Assembly: GCF_049701115.1 (NCBI RefSeq)
Contig: NZ_JBNATX010000002.1
Span: 1 to 64,000 of the forward strand
Origin: Thermoanaerobacter sp049701115
Lineage (GTDB): Bacteria > Bacillota > Thermoanaerobacteria > Thermoanaerobacterales > Thermoanaerobacteraceae
Direction of reading: 5' to 3'
DNA length: 64,000 nucleotides
Positions 18,670 to 27,356 of the stretch are shown one piece after another. Under the pieces are notes generated by a model. It was given only the letters and a program-made list of their open reading frames with translations. It was not told the DNA's origin and did not search any database. Each line of letters begins with the position of its first letter. Position 1 is the first letter of the stretch. Position numbers and translations under genes: made by a program.

Positions 18670-19398
18670 TTATTTTACTCTATTTGTCAGCTTCCCTATT
18701 CCCTCTATTTCAATTGTCACAACATCTCCTGCCTTTAAGGGCCCAACACCTGAAGGAGTGCCAGTCAATATGACATCTCCCGGGTTTAGAGTCATTATAT
18801 GAGATATAAAACTCACAAGCTTAAATACATCAAATATCAAATACTTTGTATTGCTCTTTTGCTTTACTTCCCCGTTTACATATGTAGTTATATTTAAAGA
18901 AGTAGGGTCTAGGTCTGTCACAATCCAAGGCCCTATAGGCAGAAAGGTATCAAAAGACTTGGCTCTTGTCCACTGGCCATCTTTTGCCTGCAGATCTCTT
19001 GCTGTCACATCATTTGCTATAGTATAGCCAAGTATGTAATTTTTTGCTTCCTCTATAGAAACATTTTTAGCTTTTCTTCCTATGACAACAGCCAATTCTC
19101 CTTCATAATCCACCCTTCGAGACATTTCAGGAAGAATTATGTAATCATCAGGCCCAATTACTGCAGTGGAAGGTTTTATAAATAAGGTGGGTTCCTCTGG
19201 AATTTTATCCCCCATCTCTTCTATGTGGTCTTTATAATTTAAACCTACGCATATAGCCTTAGAAGGAATACAGGGAGGAAGAAGTTTTATTTCATTTAAT
19301 CTATATAAAAAAGTTTCCCCTTCCTTCAATAAGATGACCTTGCCGTTTTCCAGGATACCATAACTGTCAGGTTCTTTATCCACTCTCACAATCTTCAT
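18670..19398 (-). CDS. fumarylacetoacetate hydrolase family protein
   Basis: A 242-residue FAH-fold enzyme. Family members are metal-dependent hydrolases, isomerases or oxaloacetate decarboxylases acting on 2-oxo acids. The motif KAICVGLNYKDHIEEM, the acidic metal ligands in DYEGELAVVIG, NDVTARDLQ, the lysine in RAKSFDTFLPIGPW and TGTPSGVGPL are all in place, so it should be active. ATG 19398 follows AAAGGGGG. No neighbouring pathway narrows the substrate; oxaloacetate decarboxylase or a hydroxyhepta-dienedioate isomerase are possible. It faces the DUF1646 transporter gene tail to tail. Confidence 0.88.
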   Translation of the reverse strand: MKIVRVDKEPDSYGILENGKVILLKEGETFLYRLNEIKLLPPCIPSKAICVGLNYKDHIEEMGDKIPEEPTLFIKPSTAVIGPDDYIILPEMSRRVDYEGELAVVIGRKAKNVSIEEAKNYILGYTIANDVTARDLQAKDGQWTRAKSFDTFLPIGPWIVTDLDPTSLNITTYVNGEVKQKSNTKYLIFDVFKLVSFISHIMTLNPGDVILTGTPSGVGPLKAGDVVTIEIEGIGKLTNRVK

Positions 19399-19452
19399 AC
19401 AACGTTCCCCCTTTAAATAGATTTGAATAGTATTTTACCATAAAAAAGATAA

Positions 19453-19479
19453 TAAAAAAATAGCCTAAAAAGGCTTATT
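19453..19479 (-). terminator. terminator after bacteriohemerythrin gene
   Basis: On the minus strand AAGCC-TTTTTA-GGCT, extended by A-T pairs, is followed by ATTTTTTTATT. It overlaps the stop codon. Confidence 0.65.
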
Positions 19480-19876
19480 TTCGGTTTTTTATATATTCAC
19501 CTACTTTTTTATCTTCTTTGTTTATATGATTGACAAACCAGTCTACAAGGGTTTTGTTAACGGTCATTACAACCGAAAGACTAACTCCTTCTCTTTTTAT
19601 TCTTTCATCTAGATCTTCTACTTTTTTAACAAGGTCTTCATGAATTTTCTTATGCTCTTCATACATAGGATACTGATATTTTTTCATAAGATTTTCTTCA
19701 TCTTTAAAATGTTTTACAGTATAATCTTTGAGAAATTGCATCACTTCTACTACCTTCTCTTTCCCCTGCTGCCTATTGCAGGCTTCCAAGACATCATTTA
19801 TCTTCCGTATGAGCTCTTTGTGCTGACTATCTATAGTTTCGTTGCCTATTGACAGGGACTCGGTCCACTTTATCAT
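19475..19876 (-). CDS. bacteriohemerythrin
   Basis: A 133-residue single-domain hemerythrin, a cytosolic non-haem di-iron protein that binds oxygen reversibly. All seven iron ligands are present in order: the histidine in DSQHKEL, HFKDEE (His and Glu), the two histidines in EEHKKIH, and HINKED (His and Asp). ATG 19876 follows GGGGAGG. In an anaerobe it probably scavenges or senses oxygen. It has its own promoter and terminator and looks monocistronic. Confidence 0.95.
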   Translation of the reverse strand: MIKWTESLSIGNETIDSQHKELIRKINDVLEACNRQQGKEKVVEVMQFLKDYTVKHFKDEENLMKKYQYPMYEEHKKIHEDLVKKVEDLDERIKREGVSLSVVMTVNKTLVDWFVNHINKEDKKVGEYIKNRK

Positions 19877-19909
19877 CTAATTTCCTCCCCTATAAAAACT
19901 GTCGATTCA

Positions 19910-19938
19910 ATTTTAAATCTTTTTCGACAAAAAATCAA
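19910..19938 (-). promoter_or_regulatory. candidate promoter for bacteriohemerythrin gene
   Basis: The minus strand reads TTGATT (19938-19933), 17 bases, TAAAAT (19915-19910), about 35 bases before the start codon. Confidence 0.45.
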
Positions 19939-19944
19939 TAAAAA

Positions 19945-21120
19945 TTATTCATACCGTAAAGCCTCAATTGGATTGAGATTAGCAGCCTTATTCGCAGGAT
20001 ACACGCCAAAGAAAAGTCCCACCAAAACTGAAAAAGAAAAAGATATCAAAATCGTGCTCAAAGTAGGGTTTGCATCTATATTCATAGCCTTCCCTAAAGT
20101 CACTGCTAAAATATATCCTGCTATAATTCCCAATATTCCACCCAACCCACTTAAAGTTAAAGATTCAATAATGAACTGTAGAAGAATATCTCTCTTTTTT
20201 GCCCCTAATGCTTTTCTTATCCCTATCTCTCTCGTTCTTTCTGTAACCGATACAAGCATTATATTCATTATTCCAATTCCACCGACTAAAAGTGAAATCC
20301 CAGCAATTCCTCCAAGAAGTAAACTCAGCGTAGTAGTAACACTATTTACCGTTGATAAAATCTGTGACTGGTCAATTATCCTAAAAGCACTGGTATCGCC
20401 TTTAAAAACCTCCAACAGGTGATTATTTATCATATTTTTGGCTATTTCTACAGTATCAGGATTTGACGCCCCAATATATATTTGCCTTATATTTTTATTT
20501 TTTGCGAAATAAAACATCGTCTTTATTGGAATAAATATTGCGTCATCGTCTGAACCTGCAATTGAAGATCCTTTTAATGCTAAAACTCCAACTACTGTAA
20601 AAGCCTGACCGTTTAATTTTATAGTTTTCCCAACTGGATCTGTAAACCCAAACAATTCTGTCGCAACATTGTGCCCTAAAACCGCAACTTTATTTCTTCC
20701 CTCATCATCCATTGGCGAAATAAATCTTCCTTCAGCTACCTGTATGCTGCGAATTGCCTGGTAATCACTATTTACTCCATTTACCATAACAGAATCTACT
20801 GAATTGTTGCCGTACTTAGCAGTGACATTTGAAGAGATGACAGGTGAAACCGCTTTTATATAATTCCCATCTTTTAATGTCATCGCTTGCTCATAAGTGA
20901 GAGACGCTTGAGATCCGCGTCCCATAACACTCACCATTATGAGGTTTGACCCCATGCTCTGAATTTGGGAAGTTACACTCTTTGTAGAACCCTGCCCTAT
21001 GCTGACCAACGCTATCACAGCTGTAACACCTATTATGATTCCCAACATTGTCAAAAACGACCTTAACTTATTGCTAAGGATACTCCTTATAGCAATTTTC
21101 AATGCCTGTACATATCTCAC
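19945..21120 (-). CDS. MacB-like ABC transporter permease
   Basis: A 391-residue MacB/FtsX-type permease with four membrane helices: one at the N-terminus (LRSFLTMLGIIIGVTAVIAL) and three near the C-terminus. They flank a large extracytoplasmic MacB_PCD domain. The TREIGIRKALGAKK segment, the coupling helix typical of the family, is present. It overlaps the ATPase gene by 4 bases (ATGA) and completes an adaptor-ATPase-permease exporter. Such exporters in Firmicutes expel peptides, antibiotics or lipoprotein-like substrates; the substrate here is unknown. Confidence 0.92.
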   Translation of the reverse strand: MRYVQALKIAIRSILSNKLRSFLTMLGIIIGVTAVIALVSIGQGSTKSVTSQIQSMGSNLIMVSVMGRGSQASLTYEQAMTLKDGNYIKAVSPVISSNVTAKYGNNSVDSVMVNGVNSDYQAIRSIQVAEGRFISPMDDEGRNKVAVLGHNVATELFGFTDPVGKTIKLNGQAFTVVGVLALKGSSIAGSDDDAIFIPIKTMFYFAKNKNIRQIYIGASNPDTVEIAKNMINNHLLEVFKGDTSAFRIIDQSQILSTVNSVTTTLSLLLGGIAGISLLVGGIGIMNIMLVSVTERTREIGIRKALGAKKRDILLQFIIESLTLSGLGGILGIIAGYILAVTLGKAMNIDANPTLSTILISFSFSVLVGLFFGVYPANKAANLNPIEALRYE

Positions 21121-21815
21121 TGCGCCTTCACCTCATCCCCTAGAATGCGCCCATCTTTTATTCTCACTATCCTCTTTGCCTGAGCTGCTATATTTGGGTC
21201 GTGAGTGACAACCACCACTGTATTACCTCTTTCATTCAATTCAGTTATTATTTTCATTATCTCATTTCCACTTTTTGAATCTAAATTCCCTGTAGGCTCA
21301 TCTGCTAAAATTATACGAGGATTATTAGCCAGTGCTCTAGCTATAGCAACCCTCTGCTGCTGACCCCCTGAAAGTTCATTGGGCCTGTGCTTCATCCTGT
21401 CTTTAAGCCCTACAAGCTCTAAAAGCATCTCTGCTCTCTCTCTTCTCTCCTTTGCAGGAACACCTTTGTATATCATAGGCAGTTCTACATTTTCTAAAGC
21501 AGTCATCCTCTGCAGCAAATTGAAGTTTTGAAATACAAACCCTATTTCACTGCATCTCAAATCTGCCAGCTGATTATCAGTAAGCTTACTTGTATCAATA
21601 CCATTAAGGAAATATTCACCAGATGTCTTCGTATCAAGACAACCTATTATGTTCATCAATGTCGTCTTACCTGAGCCCGACTGTCCTACAATTGAAACAA
21701 ATTCACCTTCCCGGATATCCAAATCTATTCCATCTAATGCCCTTACTTCATTCTGCCCGATTCTATAAATTTTTGTTAAATTTCTCATTTTTATCAGTAC
21801 TTTATCACTATTCAT
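21117..21815 (-). CDS. MacB/LolD-type ABC transporter ATPase
   Basis: A 232-residue ABC ATPase with Walker A GQSGSGKTT, Q-loop FVFQNFNLL, signature LSGGQQQRV, Walker B IILADEPTGNLDS and the switch histidine in VVVTHDPN. It lies between the adaptor and permease genes with 4-base overlaps at both ends, so the three proteins are translationally coupled. It powers export by the adjacent MacB-like permease. Confidence 0.95.
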   Translation of the reverse strand: MNSDKVLIKMRNLTKIYRIGQNEVRALDGIDLDIREGEFVSIVGQSGSGKTTLMNIIGCLDTKTSGEYFLNGIDTSKLTDNQLADLRCSEIGFVFQNFNLLQRMTALENVELPMIYKGVPAKERRERAEMLLELVGLKDRMKHRPNELSGGQQQRVAIARALANNPRIILADEPTGNLDSKSGNEIMKIITELNERGNTVVVVTHDPNIAAQAKRIVRIKDGRILGDEVKAQ

Positions 21816-23371
21816 CTATTATTGCCCCCTGAGGAAGAGTTGTTCTGCCATGACCTGTTAAAGCTTCCTCCTTGAAAGCTTCCACTCGGCCTTTCAGTAT
21901 TTCTATTGAATCCTCCCTGTGGCCTCATCATAAAATTAAAGCCTTGGGGATTTCTATTGTTACTATTAGCCAAAGAGGAGTTCAAAGGAATTAACACCCT
22001 GTCGCCTTCCTGCAGTCCACTTACTATTTCTACAAAATTGTTGTTGTGAATTCCTGTTTCTATAAACCTTATATTATTTCTAAACAAGTTCCTCATATTA
22101 TTGGCATTGGCATCAGAAAGATTTTGATCTTTCATATCATCTGTATAGAGTATCACATACTGTCTATTTCCCAGCGTCTGTACTGCCTGTATAGGGAGGA
22201 GTAAAACATCGTTTTTTTCTGCAACTGTAATAGCTACATCCATTGACATACCAAGCATTAGATCCTCACTCGGGTCTACCTGTATAGTTACATTGTACGA
22301 TGCAACGCCATTCTGTATAGTTGGCAACTGTGATACTTGAGATACCGTTCCACTAAATACCTTTCCTGGTAAGTCATCAGTTGTAAGCTGGACCTTTTGA
22401 CCTATTTTTATATTCTTAATATCTGTCTCATCAACGGAAAGGTTCACAATATATCCCGAATTGCCTACGATTACTGCTGTATCTGGCTGGCTCTCATAAG
22501 ATGAAAGCTGTGTAATGTCCAAAACAGGCACAAAACCTGTCTGCACGTAAGAAGCATTGAGATTATTATTGCCTGCGTTACTGCTAAAATTCCCCAGAAC
22601 ATCTCCTTCTTTTATGTTCTGACTTAATATTTTCCCATCAATTGGAGAATAAATCTTTAAACTCTCAATCTGCTTTAAAATTTGATTATAGTTATTTTGA
22701 GCCTGCATTACTTTTATTTTGTCGCTTTGTATTTGAGCATCACTTATATTGCTTGAAGAAAGCTTAATTAAAACCTCTCCCTTTCTGACATTCTGCCCTG
22801 ATGAAACATATATTTTTTCCACAGTTCCTGAAACTTGCGCTGTGACATTAGTCCCGCTATTACCAGAAGGTTGTCCTTCTTCGCTTCCATTAGATTTATT
22901 AACATTAACTACTGCAACTGGCATACCTGGAGTGACATCTTGGCCTTCTTTTACCAAAATTTCTACTACTCCGTCAACAGGAGAAGTGATGCTAAGTTTT
23001 GCAACAGCGCTATTGTAATTTTTTGTGTCCTGATTTAATTGTTGAGTCGCCAAATCAAGATTTAATTTAGCCTGTTCCAGCTGATTATTTAAATTATCGT
23101 CCTCAAGTTCATATAAAAGGTCACCTTTTTTGACTGAATCGCCTACATTAAAATACACCTTTTTTACAACTCCGTTTTTTAAAGTAATCGCTCTCACATC
23201 TCCTGTTAAATTACCTGTACCGGTAATTGTCATGGAAATGTTTCCTCGAGTAACAGTTACGTATGGAATCTGTGAAGAAGTAGAAGTTTTGGTTTTGTTT
23301 AGAAAATAAAATGTAGCAATACCTGCAATTAGAAGGATAGCGACAATTACGTATGCATACTTCCTTTTCAT
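21812..23371 (-). CDS. HlyD/MacA-type efflux adaptor protein
   Basis: A 519-residue membrane-fusion protein with an N-terminal membrane anchor (about residues 5-24) and an extracytoplasmic body. Two lipoyl-like half-motifs are visible (near VKKVYFNVGDSVKKGD and VEKIYVSSGQNVRKGE), joined by short helical hairpins. An extra biotinyl-lipoyl-like unit makes it longer than a usual MacA. The C-terminal 40 residues are rich in Gly, Asn, Arg and Ser (low complexity). ATG 23371 follows AGAGGTGG. It is the first gene of the three-gene exporter operon. Confidence 0.9.
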   Translation of the reverse strand: MKRKYAYVIVAILLIAGIATFYFLNKTKTSTSSQIPYVTVTRGNISMTITGTGNLTGDVRAITLKNGVVKKVYFNVGDSVKKGDLLYELEDDNLNNQLEQAKLNLDLATQQLNQDTKNYNSAVAKLSITSPVDGVVEILVKEGQDVTPGMPVAVVNVNKSNGSEEGQPSGNSGTNVTAQVSGTVEKIYVSSGQNVRKGEVLIKLSSSNISDAQIQSDKIKVMQAQNNYNQILKQIESLKIYSPIDGKILSQNIKEGDVLGNFSSNAGNNNLNASYVQTGFVPVLDITQLSSYESQPDTAVIVGNSGYIVNLSVDETDIKNIKIGQKVQLTTDDLPGKVFSGTVSQVSQLPTIQNGVASYNVTIQVDPSEDLMLGMSMDVAITVAEKNDVLLLPIQAVQTLGNRQYVILYTDDMKDQNLSDANANNMRNLFRNNIRFIETGIHNNNFVEIVSGLQEGDRVLIPLNSSLANSNNRNPQGFNFMMRPQGGFNRNTERPSGSFQGGSFNRSWQNNSSSGGNNR

Positions 23372-23403
23372 ATTGCCACCTCTTTAATCGAAAGGTTTGT
23401 GTA

Positions 23404-23431
23404 AATATACTAGCAGAAAATTATGATACAA
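23404..23431 (-). promoter_or_regulatory. candidate promoter for the MacAB-like exporter operon
   Basis: The minus strand reads TTGTAT (23431-23426), 16 bases, TATATT (23409-23404), ~33 bases before the adaptor start. Confidence 0.45.
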
Positions 23432-23461
23432 AAATTATAAATATGTGAGAAATTTGTGTGC

Positions 23462-23489
23462 AAAAAGGTCCGCTGACTTTTAGCGGACC
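23462..23489 (-). terminator. terminator after MATE gene
   Basis: GGTCCGCT pairs perfectly with AGCGGACC (23467-23474 with 23482-23489), followed on the minus strand by a five-T run. It ends the trmL-dinB-MATE transcript. Confidence 0.85.
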
Positions 23490-23490
23490 C

Positions 23491-24861
23491 TTATACTTTT
23501 ATGTACTTCCACTTTCCTGCTCTAAACCTAAAAATGTACATTATAGAACGAACTATAAAATCTGTAAAAACTCCAATCCATATACCATAAATACCCATAC
23601 CAAAATTTTTAGCTAAGAAAGACCCCATCACAATTCTGAAAAGCCAAAGACCCACTACAGTAGTGATTACAACATAGGATATATCGCCTGCAGCCCTTAA
23701 TACTCCCGCCATCACCACCATAATTGCAAGAAAGGGTTCTACTACTGCAAATATTTTTAAAATGCTAGCAGACACTCTTATAACTTCCGGATCGGTAGTA
23801 TAAAGCGCTGCAAGCTGCTTGGAAAAAACAAACATAAACACACCTATAGCAGAAATAACACCGATAGAAATGTTTCTTGAAACTTTAGCATAAGTCTCTG
23901 CCATATCAAATTCTTCTGCCCCAAGACTTCTCCCTACTAAAGCCGTAGCCGCAATAGAAAAACCAAATATTGGCATAAACGCAAGGCTGTTCGCATTCAT
24001 TCCTATTTGATAGACAGCTATAGCTGTCGTGCCCATCGTGGACACTATTATCTGAACTACTAAAAATCCTCCCTGCATCACCAGCTGCTCTAAAGAGGCA
24101 GGAATTCCTATCCTTATAATTCTCTTCATCATATCAAAATCCAATTTAAAAGGACTCCTCACAATTATCTTGGCTTGATTTTTGCCAAAATAAATTAAAT
24201 AAGCTAAAATTACCCCTCCTGCTACGCGGGCGATTGTCACAGCCCAAGCAGCTCCTTTAACACCAAAAGGTGGTATTATATAGCCGCCTCCGTAAGACAC
24301 TCCAAAAACTAAAAGAAAGTTTAAAATGAGGTTTATAATGTTTACAACTGCACTAACATACATGGGGGTTTTTGTGTCTCCTGCCCCTCTCAATGCTCCT
24401 CCTAATATAAGAGCAACAACCATAAAAGGAAAACCTATAAGAGCAATTCTGTAATACAAAATAGCAAAATCAAAAACATCCCTCTCAATCTTCCCAAATA
24501 GAGTCTTTATGATAGAAATGTCAAAAGCATATCCTAAAAGTGTAAATAAAAGTGTCAAAAAAATCGCCATTATAAAAGACTGCAATGTAGCAGTCTTAAC
24601 TCCTTCTGTATCTTGCTCACCAACAAGCCTTGCGACAACTACTGTAACACCCGTCGAAAGCCCTGCAAAGACTGCCTGTAAGAAAAAAATAACCATGTTT
24701 ATAAGCCCTACAGCGGCAAGGGCGGCAGGGCTTATGCGCCCAACAAATATGGTAGAAATCATCCCTACTGCCATCACAAGCATCTGCTCAGCTATCGAAG
24801 GCCAGGCAATTTGCATTACTTCTCTTGCTACATTTCGCATTTCCTCTTCTTTTGCTTCCAA
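23491..24861 (-). CDS. MATE family efflux transporter
   Basis: A 456-residue membrane protein with twelve predicted helices in two MatE repeats of about 220 residues, the layout of cation-coupled multidrug exporters. Residues such as PSIAEQ in helix 1 and GLSTGVTVVVARLVGE in helix 2 fit the family. The start is TTG 24861, five bases after GGGGGGA; ATG 24840 is an alternative seven codons downstream but lacks a well-placed ribosome binding site. It lies 24 bases after dinB and shares its transcript. The substrate cannot be told. Confidence 0.93.
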   Translation of the reverse strand: MEAKEEEMRNVAREVMQIAWPSIAEQMLVMAVGMISTIFVGRISPAALAAVGLINMVIFFLQAVFAGLSTGVTVVVARLVGEQDTEGVKTATLQSFIMAIFLTLLFTLLGYAFDISIIKTLFGKIERDVFDFAILYYRIALIGFPFMVVALILGGALRGAGDTKTPMYVSAVVNIINLILNFLLVFGVSYGGGYIIPPFGVKGAAWAVTIARVAGGVILAYLIYFGKNQAKIIVRSPFKLDFDMMKRIIRIGIPASLEQLVMQGGFLVVQIIVSTMGTTAIAVYQIGMNANSLAFMPIFGFSIAATALVGRSLGAEEFDMAETYAKVSRNISIGVISAIGVFMFVFSKQLAALYTTDPEVIRVSASILKIFAVVEPFLAIMVVMAGVLRAAGDISYVVITTVVGLWLFRIVMGSFLAKNFGMGIYGIWIGVFTDFIVRSIMYIFRFRAGKWKYIKV

Positions 24862-24885
24862 TTCAATCCCCCCTATTTACTTACC

Positions 24886-26037
24886 TTATTCACCTTTTAG
24901 AAGTTCACTCCCTCTTTTTATGACTTTCTTTCCCATTTTTCTATTTATCTCCTCTACTACGTTTCCAGCTTTTATAATTTTAACTACTCCTTTATCTAAA
25001 AAAGACAATTGCTCGTACTTTATAGGACTTAAATTGGATACAGATAGTCCTATCAACCTTACATATTGCTCTAGTTTCCAGTTTCCCAATATCTCCTTTG
25101 CTATTTTATATATATCTTCACTAAACTTCATATATTTATCTACAGTCTTACTTCTTGTGTGAACAGCAAAATCCGCGGTTTTAATTTTCACAGTAACTGT
25201 TCTACAATAAAGCCTTTGCTTTATAAGCTCTTCAGAAACAATCTCAGAAAATTCTTTTAAATACTGCATTAGCAGTTCTTTACTCTTTGTATCTCTTTCC
25301 AAAGTCTTTTCTTTCCCTATGGACTTGACCTCTCTCATAGTTTCGACAGGCCTCTCATCAATACCCCTAATGCGATTGTATATCTCTACCCCTGTTTTCC
25401 CAAAAAGCTTTATAAGATCTTCTTGAGAAAGTTTTAATAAATCCTCTATCGTATCTATTCCTATACTTCTTAGTTTCTCCGCAGATTTTTCTCCTATTCC
25501 ATGAACTTTTGTAACAGGAAGAGGTTTTAATATTTCCGGAATCATATCCTCTGTTATAACCATTAAACCATCTGGTTTATTCCAGTCAGAGGCAAGTTTT
25601 GCAAGAAATTTGTTGTAAGAAATGCCTACAGAAACAGTGAGACCTGTCACATCCTTTACTCTCTTCTTTATTTCCAGGGCAATATCTTCAGGATTTTTGT
25701 CAACATATGTAACATCTAAATAAGCCTCGTCTATAGATACAGGCTCTACAAGGGGAGTTATGTCGTATAAGATTTTAAAAATCTGTTCTGATACTTCTTC
25801 ATATCGTTTTCTCCTGACAGGCAAAAAAATGCCCTGAGGGCACAGTTTTTTTGCCATGTACATTGGCATAGCAGAGTGAATCCCGTACTTTCGAGCTTCA
25901 TAAGAGCATGTGGAAACAACACCTCTTCCTGATAATCCTCCAACAATGACGGGTTTCCCTCTGTATTCAGGATTATCCTGTTGTTCAATGGACGCAAAGA
26001 AAGCGTCCATATCAACATGGATAATCTTTCTTTTCAT
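24886..26037 (-). CDS. dinB: DNA polymerase IV (Y-family)
   Basis: A 383-residue translesion polymerase. The catalytic acids are in VDMDAFFASIEQ at the N-terminus and SIDEAYLDVT around residue 100. The GIGEKSAEKLRSIGI helix-hairpin-helix follows, then the little-finger domain. The C-terminal end QLSFLD is a likely sliding-clamp binding motif. ATG 26037 follows GAGGGAAA. It sits between trmL and a MATE gene. No LexA/DinR box was recognised upstream. Confidence 0.96.
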   Translation of the reverse strand: MKRKIIHVDMDAFFASIEQQDNPEYRGKPVIVGGLSGRGVVSTCSYEARKYGIHSAMPMYMAKKLCPQGIFLPVRRKRYEEVSEQIFKILYDITPLVEPVSIDEAYLDVTYVDKNPEDIALEIKKRVKDVTGLTVSVGISYNKFLAKLASDWNKPDGLMVITEDMIPEILKPLPVTKVHGIGEKSAEKLRSIGIDTIEDLLKLSQEDLIKLFGKTGVEIYNRIRGIDERPVETMREVKSIGKEKTLERDTKSKELLMQYLKEFSEIVSEELIKQRLYCRTVTVKIKTADFAVHTRSKTVDKYMKFSEDIYKIAKEILGNWKLEQYVRLIGLSVSNLSPIKYEQLSFLDKGVVKIIKAGNVVEEINRKMGKKVIKRGSELLKGE

Positions 26038-26051
26038 AAATTTCCCTCATT

Positions 26052-26522
26052 TCATCTCATATTGGGAAAACCCAACTGCCTTAAGGCTTCATACACTATT
26101 ATAGCAACGGAATTAGATAAATTAAGGGATCTCCAGAGGATTTTCTCGTGCATCGGTATGCGTATACAGTCCTCGTAATATTCATCTATGAGCCACTGAG
26201 GCAAGCCTGTCGTTTCTTTTCCAAAAATCAAAAAAGCTTCATCTTCATATTTGACTTCATGGTAGTATTTGTTTGCTCTTGTAGTAGCAAGGTAAAACTT
26301 CTTCCCTTTATGCTTTTCCAGAAACTCCTTAAGGTTTTCATATACCGTGAGGTCCAGTAAAGGCCAATAGTCAAGCCCTGCCCTTCTTACATCTTTCTCA
26401 TCTATACTAAAGCCCAAAGGTTTTACAAGGTGAAGTCTGCTCCCTGTAAGTACACAGGTTCTTGCAATATTACCCGTATTCTGGGGAATCTCTGGTTCAA
26501 CAAGGACTACGTTAAGTGCCAT
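26052..26522 (-). CDS. trmL: tRNA (cytidine(34)-2'-O)-methyltransferase TrmL
   Basis: A 156-residue SPOUT methyltransferase that 2'-O-methylates the wobble base of tRNA-Leu isoacceptors. Three conserved blocks are intact: EPEIPQNTGNIART (motif 1), FGKETTGLP (motif 2) and RSLNLSNSVAIIVYE (motif 3, forming the S-adenosylmethionine knot). The length is normal. It precedes dinB by 14 bases and is first in that operon. Confidence 0.95.
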   Translation of the reverse strand: MALNVVLVEPEIPQNTGNIARTCVLTGSRLHLVKPLGFSIDEKDVRRAGLDYWPLLDLTVYENLKEFLEKHKGKKFYLATTRANKYYHEVKYEDEAFLIFGKETTGLPQWLIDEYYEDCIRIPMHEKILWRSLNLSNSVAIIVYEALRQLGFPNMR

Positions 26523-26556
26523 TCATTAAACCCTCCAAAACACAAGTTCCTTTTTT

Positions 26557-26565
26557 ATTATATCA
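26557..26565 (-). promoter_or_regulatory. trmL: extended -10 promoter for trmL-dinB-MATE
   Basis: The minus strand reads TGATATAAT, an extended -10 box ~35 bases before the trmL start. The -35 is weak. Confidence 0.4.
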
Positions 26566-26583
26566 CAAACCTTTTACAAAACT

Positions 26584-26613
26584 AAAAAGCGGAGGAGGAC
26601 CCTCCGCTTTTTC
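26584..26613. terminator. bidirectional terminator after PepSY gene
   Basis: AAAAAGCGGAGG pairs with CCTCCGCTTTTT; the ends supply T-runs on both strands. It directly follows the PepSY gene stop on the minus strand. Confidence 0.88.
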
Positions 26614-26615
26614 AT

Positions 26616-27173
26616 TTAGTTTTCTCCCTGTTGCTCAAGCTGTACGGTATCATTGTCAGGTGCATTTGCTTTTTCAGTTTCTCCAGCTTTTTCTTTTTCA
26701 TGCTTTTCATTGTCCTGTGCTAATACAGCGCCATTTCCTGCATCGACTTTCACATCAACTACGCCGCTATTTGTCTTAATCTCTACGCTGTACACAAGGT
26801 ATCCATTTTCATTGTCAAGGCTTACCTTCTCGACTGTTCCTGGTACTACCTTTAATGCTGCCGCTTTTGCTTCATCAGCAGTTATTTTTGCAAGGGAAGA
26901 AAGCTGTGCGCTCTCTTGTGCTTCATTGTCTTTTACAGCCTCACTGTCTTTCCCATTATCCTGTGGATTGGCAACTTTGATTGTCCCCTGGTAAACTGGT
27001 TGCTGCTCTTCTACGTTCTGCTGGTCATTCGAAGTAGCTACCTTTGTTGCTGTTACTGCTGGAGGATTGGAGGGAGAAGTCTGTGCCTTTGCAATCCCTT
27101 GATAAGTAGCGCCTCCTATCAACCCTAATGCCATTGCACCTGCTACCATGTAGCTTATCAACTTTTTACTCAT
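26616..27173 (-). CDS. secreted PepSY-domain protein
   Basis: A 185-residue exported protein. Residues ~1-33 form a signal peptide (positive start, hydrophobic core, likely cleavage after AKA). A Gln/Pro/Asp-rich linker follows, then one PepSY domain (ITADEAKAAALKVVPGTVEKVSLD...) in the second half, and an acidic, Glu/Lys-rich tail. PepSY domains often inhibit or chaperone extracellular peptidases. ATG 27173 is preferred to the GTG three codons upstream because AAAGGGTGG is then correctly spaced. The gene is monocistronic; a direct repeat overlapping its promoter region suggests control by a response regulator. Confidence 0.85.
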   Translation of the reverse strand: MSKKLISYMVAGAMALGLIGGATYQGIAKAQTSPSNPPAVTATKVATSNDQQNVEEQQPVYQGTIKVANPQDNGKDSEAVKDNEAQESAQLSSLAKITADEAKAAALKVVPGTVEKVSLDNENGYLVYSVEIKTNSGVVDVKVDAGNGAVLAQDNEKHEKEKAGETEKANAPDNDTVQLEQQGEN

Positions 27174-27198
27174 TTTTACCACCCTTTCATTATTTTTT

Positions 27199-27217
27199 GT
27201 TGATGTGTATCATCAAC
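27199..27217. repeat. inverted repeat in the PepSY gene leader
   Basis: GTTGATG-N5-CATCAAC, a perfect 7-bp inverted repeat 26 bases upstream of the PepSY start. It could be an operator or a 5'-end stem of the mRNA. Confidence 0.4.
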
Positions 27218-27239
27218 TTTCAATTTCATTTTATAATCC

Positions 27240-27259
27240 CAACATTAAAACAACATTAA
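27240..27259 (-). promoter_or_regulatory. 11-bp-phased direct repeat upstream of PepSY gene
   Basis: CAACATTAA occurs at 27240-27248 and 27251-27259 (TTAATGTTG on the minus strand), one DNA turn apart, just upstream of an AT-rich -10-like region (TATAAA). Tandem sites with an 11-base period are typical of OmpR/PhoB-family regulators. Confidence 0.35.
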
Positions 27260-27289
27260 TGAAAAATTAAAGCAAAATTAATTTTAAAA

Positions 27290-27318
27290 TTGACTCCTTC
27301 CAAAAATAGTGCTATTAT
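27290..27318 (+). promoter_or_regulatory. nikR: promoter of nikR-nikMNQO
   Basis: TTGACT (27290-27295), exactly 17 bases, TATTAT (27313-27318). The NikR operator covers the -10 box. Confidence 0.75.
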
Positions 27319-27336
27319 TTTCTAAGAAAATAGCAC
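27309..27336. promoter_or_regulatory. NikR operator
   Basis: GTGCTA-N16-TAGCAC, with symmetry continuing two bases inward. The 6-16-6 layout and 28-base total equal the E. coli NikR site architecture (GTATGA-N16-TCATAC) though the half-site sequence differs. It overlaps the -10 box of the nikR promoter and would give nickel-dependent autorepression. Confidence 0.78.
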
Positions 27337-27356
27337 AGCATAAAGGAGGGATTTGT

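Noticed and set aside
27309..27356. Upstream extension of nikR to GTG 27309
   Set aside because: The extension lies in the -10 box and operator, and adds non-conserved residues.
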